The notes: generated from the sequence alone by a model not told the origin. 64,000 bases of DNA from Sulfitobacter delicatus (GCF_900102535.1 NZ_FNBP01000006.1:62001-126000), one strand, 5' to 3'; shown: positions 1 through 9,006, numbered from the stretch's first letter. Program-made: numbers and translations.

Positions 1-165
1 CATATCGCGGCCTGCCATTTCTTTGAGGTAATCGCCGCTGACGAGCCGGACCTCGGCCTCGCAGACGCCCCCAAACGCGCCCCCGGCGCTGCAGCGCGCT
101 TTGCGCTTTACGAAGATGCCATGCGGGAACGGGCCACACCCCGGCCCCGCCAAGATCAAGAATAA
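1..165 (+). CDS. Peptide ABC transporter ATP-binding protein, C-terminal end (partial)
   Basis: The open frame runs from the window edge to TAA at 163-165, giving 54 residues. The opening residues HIAACHFFEV resemble the end of the oligopeptide/dipeptide transporter C-terminal domain (oligo_HPY), where a GHxxACH-like segment closes the iron-sulfur-like cysteine motif of OppD/DppD ATPases. The following genes encode the binding protein and two permeases of a peptide-type ABC system and no ATPase follows them, so an upstream ATPase is expected. The nucleotide-binding domain lies outside the window, so the call rests on this short tail and on context. Confidence 0.55.
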   Translation, partial: HIAACHFFEVIAADEPDLGLADAPKRAPGAAARFALYEDAMRERATPRPRQDQE

Positions 166-206
166 CAGGCTGACCACACCCAAATGAAACGACAGGAGAG
201 TATCAC

Positions 207-1721
207 ATGACACTGACCAAAATGACCCTTGCCGCCGCACTGCTGGGGGCCACGACCCTTGGCGCGCAGGCCGCCGATCTGCGCATCGCGCTGCAGTCGG
301 ACGCCGACGTGCTGGACCCCGACCAGTCGCGCACCTTTGTGGGCCGCATCGTCTACGCCTCGCTTTGTGACAAGCTGGTGGACATCACGCCCGATCTGGA
401 AATCATTCCGCAGCTGGCGACCGAATGGTCCTTTTCTGAGGACGGCAAAGCGCTCACCATGAAACTGCGCGACGACGCAGTCTTCCATGATGGCACGCCC
501 TTCGATGCCGAAGCCGTGGCCGCCAATATCGACCGCAGCCAGAACCTTGAGACCTCGCGCCGCAAGTCTGAGTTGTCCTCCATCACCGGCGTCGAAGTGC
601 TGGGCAGCCATGAGATCCGCTTTGATCTGGCCGACGCCGACGCCACGCTGATGGCGCAACTCGCCGACCGCGCGGGCATGATGGTCTCGCCCACCGCCGC
701 CGAAGCCGCAGGTGATGATTTTGGTCTGAACCCGGTCTGCTCCGGCCCCTACCAGTTCAAAGAGCGCATCGCCCAAGACCGCATCGTGCTGGAAAAATTC
801 GCCGACTATTTCGACGCGGACAAGTACCACTTCGACAGCGTGACCTTCCTGCCGATCCCCGACACCACCGTGCGTCTGGCGAACCTGCAGTCGGGTGATA
901 TCGACATGCTCGAGCGTCTGGCCGCGACCGACCTCGCGCAGGCCGAAGAAGACGATGGCATCAAAGTCGAAAGCGCCGTGTCGCTGGGCTATCAGGGCAT
1001 CACCATCAACGTCGCCAATGGCGAAAAGGGCGACAACCCTTGGGGCAATGACAAACGCCTGCGTCAAGCGCTGAGCTATGCGATTGACCGCGAAGCGATC
1101 AATCAGGTGGTGTTCAACGGTGCTTTCGCCGCAGGCAACCAGCCTTTCCCGCCGAACTCCCCTTGGTACAGCAGCGATTTCCCGGTGCCGCCACGTGACG
1201 TGGAAAAAGCCAAGGCTCTGCTGGCCGAAGCGGGCTTTGCCGATGGCATTGACCTTGAAGTGCAGGTGCCCAACACGACCGTGCCGCTGCAACTGATGCA
1301 GGTGGTGCAATCCATGGCGGCTGAGGCCGGGATCAACATCTCGATCACCTCCAAGGAATTCGCGACGCTGCTGGCCGACCAATCGGCGGGCGACTATCAG
1401 GCGAGCCAGATCGGCTGGTCGGGTCGTGTCGACCCCGATGGCAACATCCACCAGTTCATGACCACCGACGGCGGCATCAACGACTCCAAATTCTCCAACC
1501 CGGAAGTTGACGAGTTGCTTAATAAGGCGCGCAAGTCCAACGATCAGGCCGAGCGCAAGCAGAGCTATGACGCGGCCCGTGCGATCCTGAACGAAGAGAT
1601 GCCGATCGTGTACCTCTACCACCAGACATGGATCTGGGCGCTGGATTCCGACATCACCGGTTTCACCCCCTACCCTGACGGGATGATCCGTCTGGAAGGC
1701 GTCAAAAAAGAAGAAGGCTAA
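207..1721 (+). CDS. ABC transporter substrate-binding protein, peptide type (SBP_bac_5)
   Basis: 504 residues, the usual size for the extracellular solute-binding family 5 (DppA/OppA-like). An N-terminal Sec signal ends near AQA at residues 20-22, so the mature protein is periplasmic. Family features are visible: an early segment on being carried to completion against reference states (LEIIPQLATEWSF), followed by VFHDGTPFDAEAV, and the later RQALSYAIDREAI. The ATG at 207 has GGAG at 195-198. It probably delivers peptides or gamma-glutamyl compounds to the permeases encoded next. The neighbouring gamma-glutamyltransferase-family gene suggests gamma-glutamyl or other modified peptides as ligand; that is inference. 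Confidence 0.9.
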   Translation: MTLTKMTLAAALLGATTLGAQAADLRIALQSDADVLDPDQSRTFVGRIVYASLCDKLVDITPDLEIIPQLATEWSFSEDGKALTMKLRDDAVFHDGTPFDAEAVAANIDRSQNLETSRRKSELSSITGVEVLGSHEIRFDLADADATLMAQLADRAGMMVSPTAAEAAGDDFGLNPVCSGPYQFKERIAQDRIVLEKFADYFDADKYHFDSVTFLPIPDTTVRLANLQSGDIDMLERLAATDLAQAEEDDGIKVESAVSLGYQGITINVANGEKGDNPWGNDKRLRQALSYAIDREAINQVVFNGAFAAGNQPFPPNSPWYSSDFPVPPRDVEKAKALLAEAGFADGIDLEVQVPNTTVPLQLMQVVQSMAAEAGINISITSKEFATLLADQSAGDYQASQIGWSGRVDPDGNIHQFMTTDGGINDSKFSNPEVDELLNKARKSNDQAERKQSYDAARAILNEEMPIVYLYHQTWIWALDSDITGFTPYPDGMIRLEGVKKEEG

Positions 1722-1784
1722 GCCCTTTATCCGCAGCGCCGGGGCTGACCCGGCGCTGCTCCCTCTCAAGCGAGACATACCCCC

Positions 1785-2729
1785 ATGCTGTCCTTCATCC
1801 TGCGCCGTCTGGTGATCGCAATCCCCACGATCATCCTGATCTCGGTCTTTGTCTTTACCCTGCAAAAGCTGCTGCCGGGCGACCCGGTGCTGGCCATGGC
1901 CGGCGAGGAACGCGACCCGCAGGTGCTGGAATACCTGCGCGAGAAATACCGTCTGAACGACCCCATTCCGGTGCAGTATTTCACTTGGATCGGCAATGCG
2001 CTGACCGGGGATCTGGGCATATCGCTGCGTACCAACCAGCCGGTGCTGGAACTGATCGGGGAAAAGCTGCCCGTCACGATCCAACTTGCGACCATGGCGA
2101 TGCTTTTCGCGCTGATCATCGGCATTCCCGCCGGCATCTTCTCTGCCGTGAAAAAGGGCACCGTGACCGATTACATCTCCAATGTGGTGGCACTCTCGGG
2201 CCTGTCGATCCCAAACTTCTGGCTCGGCATCATGCTAATCCTGCTGGTCTCGGTGAAGTGGAAACTGCTGCCCGCCTCTGGCTATGTGCCGCTGAGCGAA
2301 GACCCTATCCGCTCCATTACCGTGATGCTCATGCCCGCCTTCGTGCTGGGCACCGCATTGGCCGCGACGCTGATGCGCCACACCCGTTCCGCCATGCTGA
2401 GTGTGATGAGCAGCGACTACGTTCGCACCGCCCGCGCCAAGGGTCTGGTCGAGCGCAAAGTCATCCTGAAACACGCCTTTCGCAACGCGCTGACGCCCAT
2501 CGTCACTTTGACCGCCCTGCTCTTTGGTGAGTTGATCGCGGGCGCCGTGCTGACCGAACAGATTTTCACCATCCCCGGCTTTGGCAAGCTTGTCGTCGAT
2601 GCGGTGTTCAACCGGGATTACGCCGTGGTGCAGGGCATCGTGCTGGTCACCGCCGTGGGCTTCATCTTTATGAACCTGCTCGCCGATGTCGCCTATGTGC
2701 TGCTGAACCCCCGCCTGAGGAAGCAATAA
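1785..2729 (+). CDS. ABC transporter permease, DppB type
   Basis: 314 residues with an N-terminal membrane helix (FILRRLVIAIPTIILISVFV), a periplasmic stretch, then five further hydrophobic segments, as in DppB/GsiC permeases. The cytoplasmic coupling (EAA) loop is seen as RTARAKGLVERKVILKHAFR. It starts 63 bases after the binding protein, and its TAA shares one base with the ATG of the next permease, which points to translational coupling. It forms the heterodimeric membrane channel with the following DppC-type protein. Confidence 0.93.
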   Translation: MLSFILRRLVIAIPTIILISVFVFTLQKLLPGDPVLAMAGEERDPQVLEYLREKYRLNDPIPVQYFTWIGNALTGDLGISLRTNQPVLELIGEKLPVTIQLATMAMLFALIIGIPAGIFSAVKKGTVTDYISNVVALSGLSIPNFWLGIMLILLVSVKWKLLPASGYVPLSEDPIRSITVMLMPAFVLGTALAATLMRHTRSAMLSVMSSDYVRTARAKGLVERKVILKHAFRNALTPIVTLTALLFGELIAGAVLTEQIFTIPGFGKLVVDAVFNRDYAVVQGIVLVTAVGFIFMNLLADVAYVLLNPRLRKQ

Positions 2730-3628
2730 TGGCCCAACCTGCCACCCCCATCACCATCGACGCCGAAAGCGCCGCCGATCCGGTCCTCTCCGCGCGCCCC
2801 GAGAATCGCGTCTGGAAGAAGTTCCGCCACCACCGCAGCGCCATGCTGGGCGGGGTGCTGGTCGCCTTCTTCGTCATCATCGCGCTCGCAGCACCGATCC
2901 TGCCGATCCCCGAGCCCACGGCCACCGACTGGGGCGCCGTTCGCAAAGGCCCCTCCGCCGCGCATTGGTTCGGCACTGACGAGCTGGGCCGCGACGTGTT
3001 GGCCCGGCTGATCTGGGGCGCGCAGGCCTCGCTGCTCGCGGGCGTCGTCTCGGTCGGCATCGCGCTCAGCCTCGGCGTGCCTTTGGGCATCATCGCGGGC
3101 TATTTCGGCGGCTGGACCGACGCCGTGATCTCGCGTTGCACCGAAGCGCTTCTGGCCGCGCCCTTCCTGATCCTCGCCATCGCACTTGCGGCTTTTCTGG
3201 GCCCGAGCCTCACCAACGCGATGATCGCCATCGGGATCTCGGCCACGCCGATCTTCATCCGCCTCACACGCGGGCAGGTCTTGAGCGTCGCTGCCGAAGA
3301 CTATGTCGAAAGCGCGCGCGCCATTGGCCTCTCGACACCGCGCATCCTGCGTCGCTACATCTTCCCTAACGTGTTGCCCCCTGTGCTGGTCCAAGCCACG
3401 CTCACCGTGGCCACCGCGATCATCGCCGAAGCCTCGCTGTCCTTTCTCGGCCTCGGCCAACAGCCGCCCGCGCCGTCTTGGGGGTCGATGCTGAACACGG
3501 CCAAGAACTTCCTCAACCAAGCGCCTTGGATGGCGCTCTGGCCCGGCATCGCGATCTTTATGGTCGTCTTGGGCTTTAACCTTCTCGGCGACGGGCTGCG
3601 CGATGCGCTGGACCCGCGCGAACATTGA
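2729..3628 (+). CDS. ABC transporter permease, DppC type
   Basis: 299 residues. The N-terminal part has the RHHRSAMLGGVLVAFF pattern typical of DppC/OppC (OppC_N domain), followed by five more membrane helices. The coupling loop is ESARAIGLSTPRILRRYIF. The start overlaps the stop of the DppB-type gene (TAATG). It is the second half of the peptide-type importer. No ATPase gene follows, so the ATPase must be supplied by the gene truncated at the left edge or from elsewhere. Confidence 0.93.
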   Translation: MAQPATPITIDAESAADPVLSARPENRVWKKFRHHRSAMLGGVLVAFFVIIALAAPILPIPEPTATDWGAVRKGPSAAHWFGTDELGRDVLARLIWGAQASLLAGVVSVGIALSLGVPLGIIAGYFGGWTDAVISRCTEALLAAPFLILAIALAAFLGPSLTNAMIAIGISATPIFIRLTRGQVLSVAAEDYVESARAIGLSTPRILRRYIFPNVLPPVLVQATLTVATAIIAEASLSFLGLGQQPPAPSWGSMLNTAKNFLNQAPWMALWPGIAIFMVVLGFNLLGDGLRDALDPREH

Positions 3629-3639
3629 CCGGAGCCTCC

Positions 3640-5430
3640 ATGACTTTCACCACCCGCCCCGAGATCAGAGGTTCCTTCGGCGTCGCCACCTCGACCCATT
3701 GGATCGCCTCCACCGTCGGCTTCGGCATTTTGGAAAAAGGCGGCAACGCTTTTGACGCCGCCGCTGCCACTGGGTTCGTCTTGCAAGTTGTTGAGCCGCA
3801 TCTGAACGGCCCGGCGGGCGACCTGCCGATCATCTTCTACGATGCTAAGGCGAACGTGACCAAGGTCGTCTGCGCCCAGGGCGTCACCCCCGCCGCCGCG
3901 ACCATTGAGCATTACGAAGAACAGGGTCTGCGCCTGATCCCCGGCTCGGGCCTCCTGTCCACGGTCGTGCCCGGTGCCTTTGACGGCTGGCTGCTGATGC
4001 TGCGCGACCATGGCAGCATGTCTCTGCGTGATGTCCTCCAACCCGCGATCGATTATGCCCGCGACGGCCACCCGGTCCTGCCGCGTGTGTCGAATACGAT
4101 CAAAGGCTTGGCCGACTATTTCGCCGCCGAATGGCCGACCTCCGCTGCGGTATGGACACCGGGCGGCAAGGCACCTGAGCCCAACGCAAATTTCAAAAAC
4201 CCCGACCTCGCCGCTACTTATGACCGGCTGCTGCGCGAGGCCGAAGACACCGCCAGCGACCGCACCGCGCAGATCGACGCGGCGCGCAAAATCTGGTCTG
4301 AAGGATTCATCGCCGACGCGATCTTTGACTACCTCGAAGACGCCTGCGTGCATGACGTGTCCGAGCAGAAAAACAGCGCCGTGCTGGCGCGCGAGGACAT
4401 GGCGCACTGGTCCGCGACTTATGAAGACACGCTCAGCTACGACTACCACGGCTGGACGGTGCATAAGACCCACGCATGGTCGCAAGGCCCGGTGTTCTTG
4501 CAAACGCTGGCGATCCTCAAGCACTTCGACCTTGGCGCAATGGACCCAATGGGCGAGGACTTTACCCATACCGTGATCGAAGCGATGAAACTCGCTTTTG
4601 CCGACCGCGAAGCCTACTACGGCGACCCCGACCACAGCATTATCCCGATGGAGATCCTGCTGTCGGACGACTACAACGCAGAGCGGGCAGAACTGATCAC
4701 CGACCGCGCCTCCCTCGACCAGCGCCCCGGCGTGGTGCCGGGGCTCGAGCATCTCGCCGAACGCTATGTCGAACGCGCGGCACGCGATTTCGGCGTGAAG
4801 AACGCCGCACCCCAAGAACCCACCATGGCGCATCTGACCGAGAAACGCGGCGATACCGTACATCTTGATGTGATCGACCGCTGGGGAAATATGGTCTCGG
4901 CTACGCCCTCGGGCGGCTGGCTGCAGAGCAATCCGGTGGTGCCGGGCCTTGGCTTCCCGCTCAATTCTCGCGCCCAGATGTTCTGGCTGGAGCCCGGCCT
5001 GCCCACCTCGCTCGCGCCGGGCCGCCGTCCGCGTACCACACTCACCCCCTCGCTGGCCGAGAAACCCGACGGCACACGGCTGGTCTTTGGCACCCCCGGC
5101 GGCGACCAGCAGGACCAATGGCAGCTCATCTGGTTCTTGCGGCTCGTGCACCACGGGCTGGACCTGCAAGAGGGCATGGACGCGCCGCTGTTCCACACGA
5201 TGCACTTCCAAAGCAGCTTTTTCCCACGTCAGGCGCTGCCGGGTGAAATGATGATCGAACCCAATGTCGGCACCGCCGTCATCGACGGGCTGCGCACGCG
5301 CGGTCATGTGGTGACGGTCGCCGAGCCTTGGTCCATCGGGCGCCTCACCGCCGCACAGCGCAACCCCGATGGCAGCCTCCAAGCCGCCGCCACTCCCCGC
5401 CTCATGCAGGCCTATGCCGTAGGACGTTGA
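3640..5430 (+). CDS. Gamma-glutamyltransferase-family Ntn hydrolase
   Basis: 596 residues counted from the ATG at 3640, which has GGAG at 3631-3634; a TTG at 3625 overlapping the permease stop is less likely. The family (GGT/cephalosporin acylase) cleaves itself at a Thr that becomes the N-terminal nucleophile. The best match is Thr406 in RGDTVHLDVIDRWGNMVSAT, equivalent to the Thr-x-His-x-x-Val-x-Asp-x-x-Gly-Asn-x-Val-Ser segment of known enzymes. No signal peptide is evident, so it probably acts in the cytoplasm on imported gamma-glutamyl or amide compounds, unlike the periplasmic E. coli GGT. It lies between the importer and a DUF1028 gene, probably in one operon. Confidence 0.88.
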   Translation: MTFTTRPEIRGSFGVATSTHWIASTVGFGILEKGGNAFDAAAATGFVLQVVEPHLNGPAGDLPIIFYDAKANVTKVVCAQGVTPAAATIEHYEEQGLRLIPGSGLLSTVVPGAFDGWLLMLRDHGSMSLRDVLQPAIDYARDGHPVLPRVSNTIKGLADYFAAEWPTSAAVWTPGGKAPEPNANFKNPDLAATYDRLLREAEDTASDRTAQIDAARKIWSEGFIADAIFDYLEDACVHDVSEQKNSAVLAREDMAHWSATYEDTLSYDYHGWTVHKTHAWSQGPVFLQTLAILKHFDLGAMDPMGEDFTHTVIEAMKLAFADREAYYGDPDHSIIPMEILLSDDYNAERAELITDRASLDQRPGVVPGLEHLAERYVERAARDFGVKNAAPQEPTMAHLTEKRGDTVHLDVIDRWGNMVSATPSGGWLQSNPVVPGLGFPLNSRAQMFWLEPGLPTSLAPGRRPRTTLTPSLAEKPDGTRLVFGTPGGDQQDQWQLIWFLRLVHHGLDLQEGMDAPLFHTMHFQSSFFPRQALPGEMMIEPNVGTAVIDGLRTRGHVVTVAEPWSIGRLTAAQRNPDGSLQAAATPRLMQAYAVGR

Positions 5431-5433
5431 CCC

Positions 5434-6195
5434 ATGACCTATTCCATCATCGCCCGAGACCCCAAGACCAATGAAATCGGCATCGCCGTCGCCAGCCGCT
5501 TCTTCGCCTGCGGCGCCGCCGTGCCCTATGTCGGGCGCCGGGTTGCTGTAGCGACGCAGGCTTTCGTCAACCCGCTCTGGGGCACCGAGGGCCGCCGAAT
5601 GCTGGAGAATGGCGAGCCCGCCGAGGCGCTGATTGCCGAGTTTGCCGAACGCGATGCGGGGCGGGACATTCGCCAGTGCCATATGCTCGACGCCGACGGC
5701 AATTTCGCGGCGCACACTGGTATAGACTGCGTTGATTGGGCCGGTCACCGCACTGGCACGCACCATTCAGTTGCCGGTAATATGCTGACCGGGCCGGAGG
5801 TCGTCGAGGCGACCTTCGACACCTATGCAGCCCGTAGCGACCTGCCGATGGCCGAACGCCTGCTCGCCGCCATGCGCGCCGGTGAAGAGGCGGGTGGCGA
5901 CAAGCGGGGCCGGCAGGCGGCGGGCCTCGTGATCCACCGGGGGCAAGACCATGCCTATCTCGACCTGCGTGTCGACGATCACGGCGACCCACTCGGCGAG
6001 CTGGACCGCCTGCTTGAAGTGGCGGGCGAACGCTATCTTCATGTCGCCGATGCCATGCCTAGCCTCGACAACTTCTCGGGAACCACTGACCGCGCGCCTA
6101 TTGATGCGGCGATCCTCCGCGCCGAAGAGGTCCGTAAAGCCGCTGGCAAACCCAGCCGGTCACTGGCAACCGATACCGTGGCAAAGAAAGAATAA
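5434..6195 (+). CDS. DUF1028 family Ntn-hydrolase-like protein
   Basis: 253 residues starting three bases after the upstream stop. The N-terminus TYSIIARDPKTNEIGIAVAS is the hallmark of DUF1028, a family with an Ntn-hydrolase fold whose members are often encoded beside gamma-glutamyltransferases and peptide transporters. It follows such a gene here. The reaction is not established. The context suggests amide or peptide bond hydrolysis of the imported compound. No signal peptide is visible. Confidence 0.85.
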   Translation: MTYSIIARDPKTNEIGIAVASRFFACGAAVPYVGRRVAVATQAFVNPLWGTEGRRMLENGEPAEALIAEFAERDAGRDIRQCHMLDADGNFAAHTGIDCVDWAGHRTGTHHSVAGNMLTGPEVVEATFDTYAARSDLPMAERLLAAMRAGEEAGGDKRGRQAAGLVIHRGQDHAYLDLRVDDHGDPLGELDRLLEVAGERYLHVADAMPSLDNFSGTTDRAPIDAAILRAEEVRKAAGKPSRSLATDTVAKKE

Positions 6196-6198
6196 GAA

Positions 6199-7041
6199 AT
6201 GAATGCCTTCGACCTTGGCCAACTTCTGCCGCTCCTAGCCATTGCCGTGACCGCTGGTGTCGCGGGCGGCATCCTTGCCGGGCTGCTCGGCGTGGGCGGC
6301 GGCATTGTTATCGTGCCAGCACTTTACCTCGCGCTGTCCACCGCTGGGATGGACCCGGCGATCACCATGCAGGTCGCGGTCGGCACCTCGCTGGCGACAA
6401 TTGTCTTCACCTCGCTCTCTTCAGGCTACGGTCATTTCAAACGCGGCGCCATTGATATGGACCTGTTGAAGCTCTGGGCACCGTCGCTGCTGGTCGGCGT
6501 CATCGTCGGGGCTTTGCTGGGCGGTTATGTGTCAGGGCTGATCCTCGTCGGCGTCTTTGCCACGGTCGCCGCCTTGGTCGCCATCGACATGATCTTTCGC
6601 AAAACCAAGGACGACCCCACCCCGCGCGGCTTTGCCAAACCGGTCTGGGCTGTGCTGGGCACGATCACCGGAGCGCTCTCGGCGATGATGGGCATCGGCG
6701 GCGGCACCATCGGCGTGCCGCTTTTGAATTTCCTCGGCTATGACATCCGCCGGGCCGTGGGCACCTCCGCAGCCATTGGGTTTATCATCGGTCTGCCCGG
6801 GGCCGTGGTCTATGCGCTGACCGGGCTCGGGGCCGAAGGGCTCCCGCCTTTTTCGCTGGGCTATGTGAACCTTGCCGCCGCGGCGATTATCATTCCGCTG
6901 ACCAGCAGCTTTGCCCATGTCGGTGTTAAATTAGCACATAGTATCCCGCGTCGCGCACTGCGGTTTGCCTTCGGAATCTTCCTGATGATAACGTCTCTGC
7001 GCATGTTGTTCGATCTTTTCAAAGCGTTTGCCATTTCATGA
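6199..7041 (+). CDS. TauE/SafE family membrane transporter
   Basis: 280 residues, nearly all in hydrophobic segments (about eight helices). The two internal halves each carry the glycine-rich motif of the family, LLGVGGGIVIVPAL near residue 30 and MMGIGGGTIGVPLL near residue 160. TauE/SafE proteins export sulfite, sulfoacetate or other organic anions; the substrate cannot be read from sequence. It starts three bases after the DUF1028 stop and overlaps the start of the GntR gene. It may therefore export a by-product such as a sulfur compound released from the imported peptide. Confidence 0.88.
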   Translation: MNAFDLGQLLPLLAIAVTAGVAGGILAGLLGVGGGIVIVPALYLALSTAGMDPAITMQVAVGTSLATIVFTSLSSGYGHFKRGAIDMDLLKLWAPSLLVGVIVGALLGGYVSGLILVGVFATVAALVAIDMIFRKTKDDPTPRGFAKPVWAVLGTITGALSAMMGIGGGTIGVPLLNFLGYDIRRAVGTSAAIGFIIGLPGAVVYALTGLGAEGLPPFSLGYVNLAAAAIIIPLTSSFAHVGVKLAHSIPRRALRFAFGIFLMITSLRMLFDLFKAFAIS

Positions 7042-7751
7042 CCAAAAACACCCAGCCTGTTCTGACAGAAACCGAATTGGCCGAACGGCTGCGCGGGGCG
7101 ATCCGGCAGGGTGATATTTTGAATGACGGACGTATGCCGCCGGAACGGGCGCTGGCAGAGCACTTTGGCGTCAGCCGCGCACGGCTGCGTTTGGCACTTG
7201 GCTTGCTGCAAGAGGACGGCACGATCTATCGCCGCCATGGCCAAGGCACTTTCGCCACCCCGCCGCCCGCCACCAACGCCGACAGCCTGCGGCATCTGGC
7301 GCGGCAGGTCACGCCAAGCGACATTATGGAAGTGCGCCTAGAGGTCGAACCAGCGCTGGCCGCGCTCGCCGCAGATCGGGCCCGCCCGCAGGAAGTCGAG
7401 CGACTGGACCAACTGATGCGCGCGACGTTGAACCTCAGCGACCCCGACGCCTACGAGGCCGCCGACGACAAATTCCACTACAAGATCGCCGAGACCGCGC
7501 GCAATCCGCTGTTCCTCACCGTCTACGAATCCATCCGCGCCGTGCGCAGCGAAGTGGCCTGGACCTCGCGCCGTCGGACATACCACCCGCCAGAGACACT
7601 TCAGATTCTGGGCGAGCAACATATGACCTTGGCCGAAGCCATCGCCCGGCGTGACAGCCTCGGGGCTGCGGCGGCGATGGAGCAGCACCTTCTGACGGTA
7701 TCGAAAACCCTGCTGCGCGAGCGTGTGCGCAAGATCGAGCTCGATCTCTAG
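7038..7751 (+). CDS. GntR family transcriptional regulator (FadR/FCD subgroup)
   Basis: 237 residues. The N-terminal winged helix-turn-helix reads GRMPPERALAEHFGVSRARL, and the C-terminal half is an all-helical FCD ligand domain with the DDKFHYKIAE metal/ligand-binding segment. The ATG overlaps the stop of the TauE/SafE gene. It most likely controls the peptide importer operon in which it is the last gene, in response to a carboxylate-containing metabolite. No clear operator was identified, because the promoter of the operon is outside the window. Confidence 0.9.
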   Translation: MTKNTQPVLTETELAERLRGAIRQGDILNDGRMPPERALAEHFGVSRARLRLALGLLQEDGTIYRRHGQGTFATPPPATNADSLRHLARQVTPSDIMEVRLEVEPALAALAADRARPQEVERLDQLMRATLNLSDPDAYEAADDKFHYKIAETARNPLFLTVYESIRAVRSEVAWTSRRRTYHPPETLQILGEQHMTLAEAIARRDSLGAAAAMEQHLLTVSKTLLRERVRKIELDL

Positions 7752-7791
7752 CGCCCTTCCGACCGTTTTCAGACCACCCTGCGAAATTTCC

Positions 7792-7811
7792 TGCTAGAAC
7801 TTTCCCTAGCA
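7792..7811. promoter_or_regulatory. Inverted repeat upstream of phnD
   Basis: TGCTAG at 7792-7797 and CTAGCA at 7806-7811 form a perfect 6-bp inverted repeat with an 8-base centre. It sits 160 bases before phnD and 40 bases after the GntR gene. It could be an operator for a dimeric regulator. The bound protein is unknown. Confidence 0.35.
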
Positions 7812-7816
7812 TGGCC

Positions 7817-7878
7817 CGCGACTTTCTCTTGGCGCAGGGAGATTTCGGTGGCATGTAGCGGCGCTGAGGAAAGTCGCG
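7817..7878 (+). promoter_or_regulatory. Long hairpin upstream of the phn operon
   Basis: The arms 7817-7826 and 7869-7878 are perfect 10-bp complements. They continue inward through 7828-7835 pairing with 7861-7868 (two G-U pairs), leaving one bulged T at 7827 and a 25-base loop. This gives an 18-bp stem. No T-run follows, so it is not a standard terminator. It may be a structured leader, a small RNA or a decayed mobile repeat. Confidence 0.4.
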
Positions 7879-7927
7879 CCGGATTGTCTTGCAAACGAAA
7901 CATTTCAATGTTCGTATCTGCGCATTA

Positions 7928-7956
7928 TTAACCCTCGTATGACGCGCGGGTATAAT
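7928..7956 (+). promoter_or_regulatory. phnD: Candidate sigma-70-type promoter for phnD
   Basis: A perfect TATAAT at 7951-7956 is preceded with 17-base spacing by TTAACC at 7928-7933. The transcript would start near 7963, only about ten bases before the phnD ATG and after the GGGAG at 7958-7962. The promoter would therefore give an almost leaderless message, or it is fortuitous. Confidence 0.35.
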
Positions 7957-7971
7957 TGGGAGTAGAACGCG

Positions 7972-8952
7972 ATGACTCATAAAAATCTTTTTGCCGCCGG
8001 GCTTATGGCGGCTTTCACCTTCACCGGCACAGCCGCTTTCGCTCAGGAGGATTGCGAGCGCGGCCAGCTGGACGAGATGTTCTGTGACGCCAACGGCGAT
8101 TTGGTTGCCGACGCGCCGACCGATCCGGACATGCTGAAAAACCCCGACACGCTGGTTTTCGCATACACACCCGTCGAAGACCCCGCGATCTATGAGGACA
8201 TCTGGACCCCTTTCATCGACCACCTCTCGGATGTGACCGGCAAAGACGTTCAGTTCTTCGCCGTGCAGTCGAACTCCGCCGAGGTCGAAGCCATGCGCTC
8301 GGGCCGTCTGCACATCGCGGGCTTCTCCACTGGCCCGACCCCATTCGCGGTGAACCTCGCTGGCGTTGAGCCCTTTGCGATCATGGGCGCGGATGACGGC
8401 CAGTTCGGCTATAAGCTGCAGGTCTACACCCAGGCCGACAGCGACATCAAAGAGATGAAAGACCTCGCCGGCAAGCGCATCGCGCATACCTCGCCCACGT
8501 CCAACTCCGGCAACCAAGCGCCGCGCGCGCTCTTCCCCGATCTCGGCGTCGTGCCGGATGAGGATTACGAAGTGACCTATTCCGGCAGCCACGACCAGTC
8601 GATGCTTGGCGTTGTCGCGGGCGACTATGACGCGGCCCCGGTGGCGTCCGAAGTGGTCGACCGTATGGCCGAGCGCGGCCTCTACGACCCCGAAGACGTG
8701 CGCATCGTTTGGGAAAGCGATCCCTTCCCGACAACCTCCTACGGCGTGGCCCACGACCTCGCGCCCGAGCTGAAGGAAAAGATCAAAGAAGCCTTCTTCT
8801 CCTTCGACTTTGAGGGTACAGCGCTCGGCGAAGAATTCGCAGGCGTGAGCAAGTTCGTTCCGATCACCTATAAAGATCAGTGGGCGGTCATCCGTCAGAT
8901 CCAAAAGGCGAACGGCGTCGAGTACACGCCCCAAGGTCTTGCGGCTGAATAA
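7972..8952 (+). CDS. phnD: Phosphonate/phosphite-type ABC binding protein (PhnD)
   Basis: 326 residues with a Sec signal ending near AFAQ at residue 25. The PhnD family features are the segment ending in VFAYTPVEDPA, the FFAVQSNSAEVEAMRSGRLHIAGF-like region with acidic and Ser residues that contact the phosphonate, and the LAGKRIAHTSPTSNSG loop. A short N-terminal insert contains two Cys (DCERGQLDEMFC). It starts a phnDCEE operon. Such systems import phosphonates, phosphite or phosphate esters; the ligand cannot be assigned. The HAD hydrolase at the end of the operon makes a phosphate-containing ligand plausible. Confidence 0.9.
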   Translation: MTHKNLFAAGLMAAFTFTGTAAFAQEDCERGQLDEMFCDANGDLVADAPTDPDMLKNPDTLVFAYTPVEDPAIYEDIWTPFIDHLSDVTGKDVQFFAVQSNSAEVEAMRSGRLHIAGFSTGPTPFAVNLAGVEPFAIMGADDGQFGYKLQVYTQADSDIKEMKDLAGKRIAHTSPTSNSGNQAPRALFPDLGVVPDEDYEVTYSGSHDQSMLGVVAGDYDAAPVASEVVDRMAERGLYDPEDVRIVWESDPFPTTSYGVAHDLAPELKEKIKEAFFSFDFEGTALGEEFAGVSKFVPITYKDQWAVIRQIQKANGVEYTPQGLAAE

Positions 8953-9006
8953 TCGTTTAACGTCAGGGCCGGCGCACGCGTCGGCCCTGCACACAAGGTA
9001 CAACAC

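Noticed and set aside
156..2084. 642-codon minus-strand open frame
   Set aside because: Lies over the peptide-binding protein and DppB genes; no domain seen.
3355..5766. 803-codon minus-strand open frame over the gamma-glutamyltransferase-family gene
   Set aside because: GC-rich antisense shadow of three well-supported plus-strand genes; low-complexity His/Arg/Gly-rich translation.
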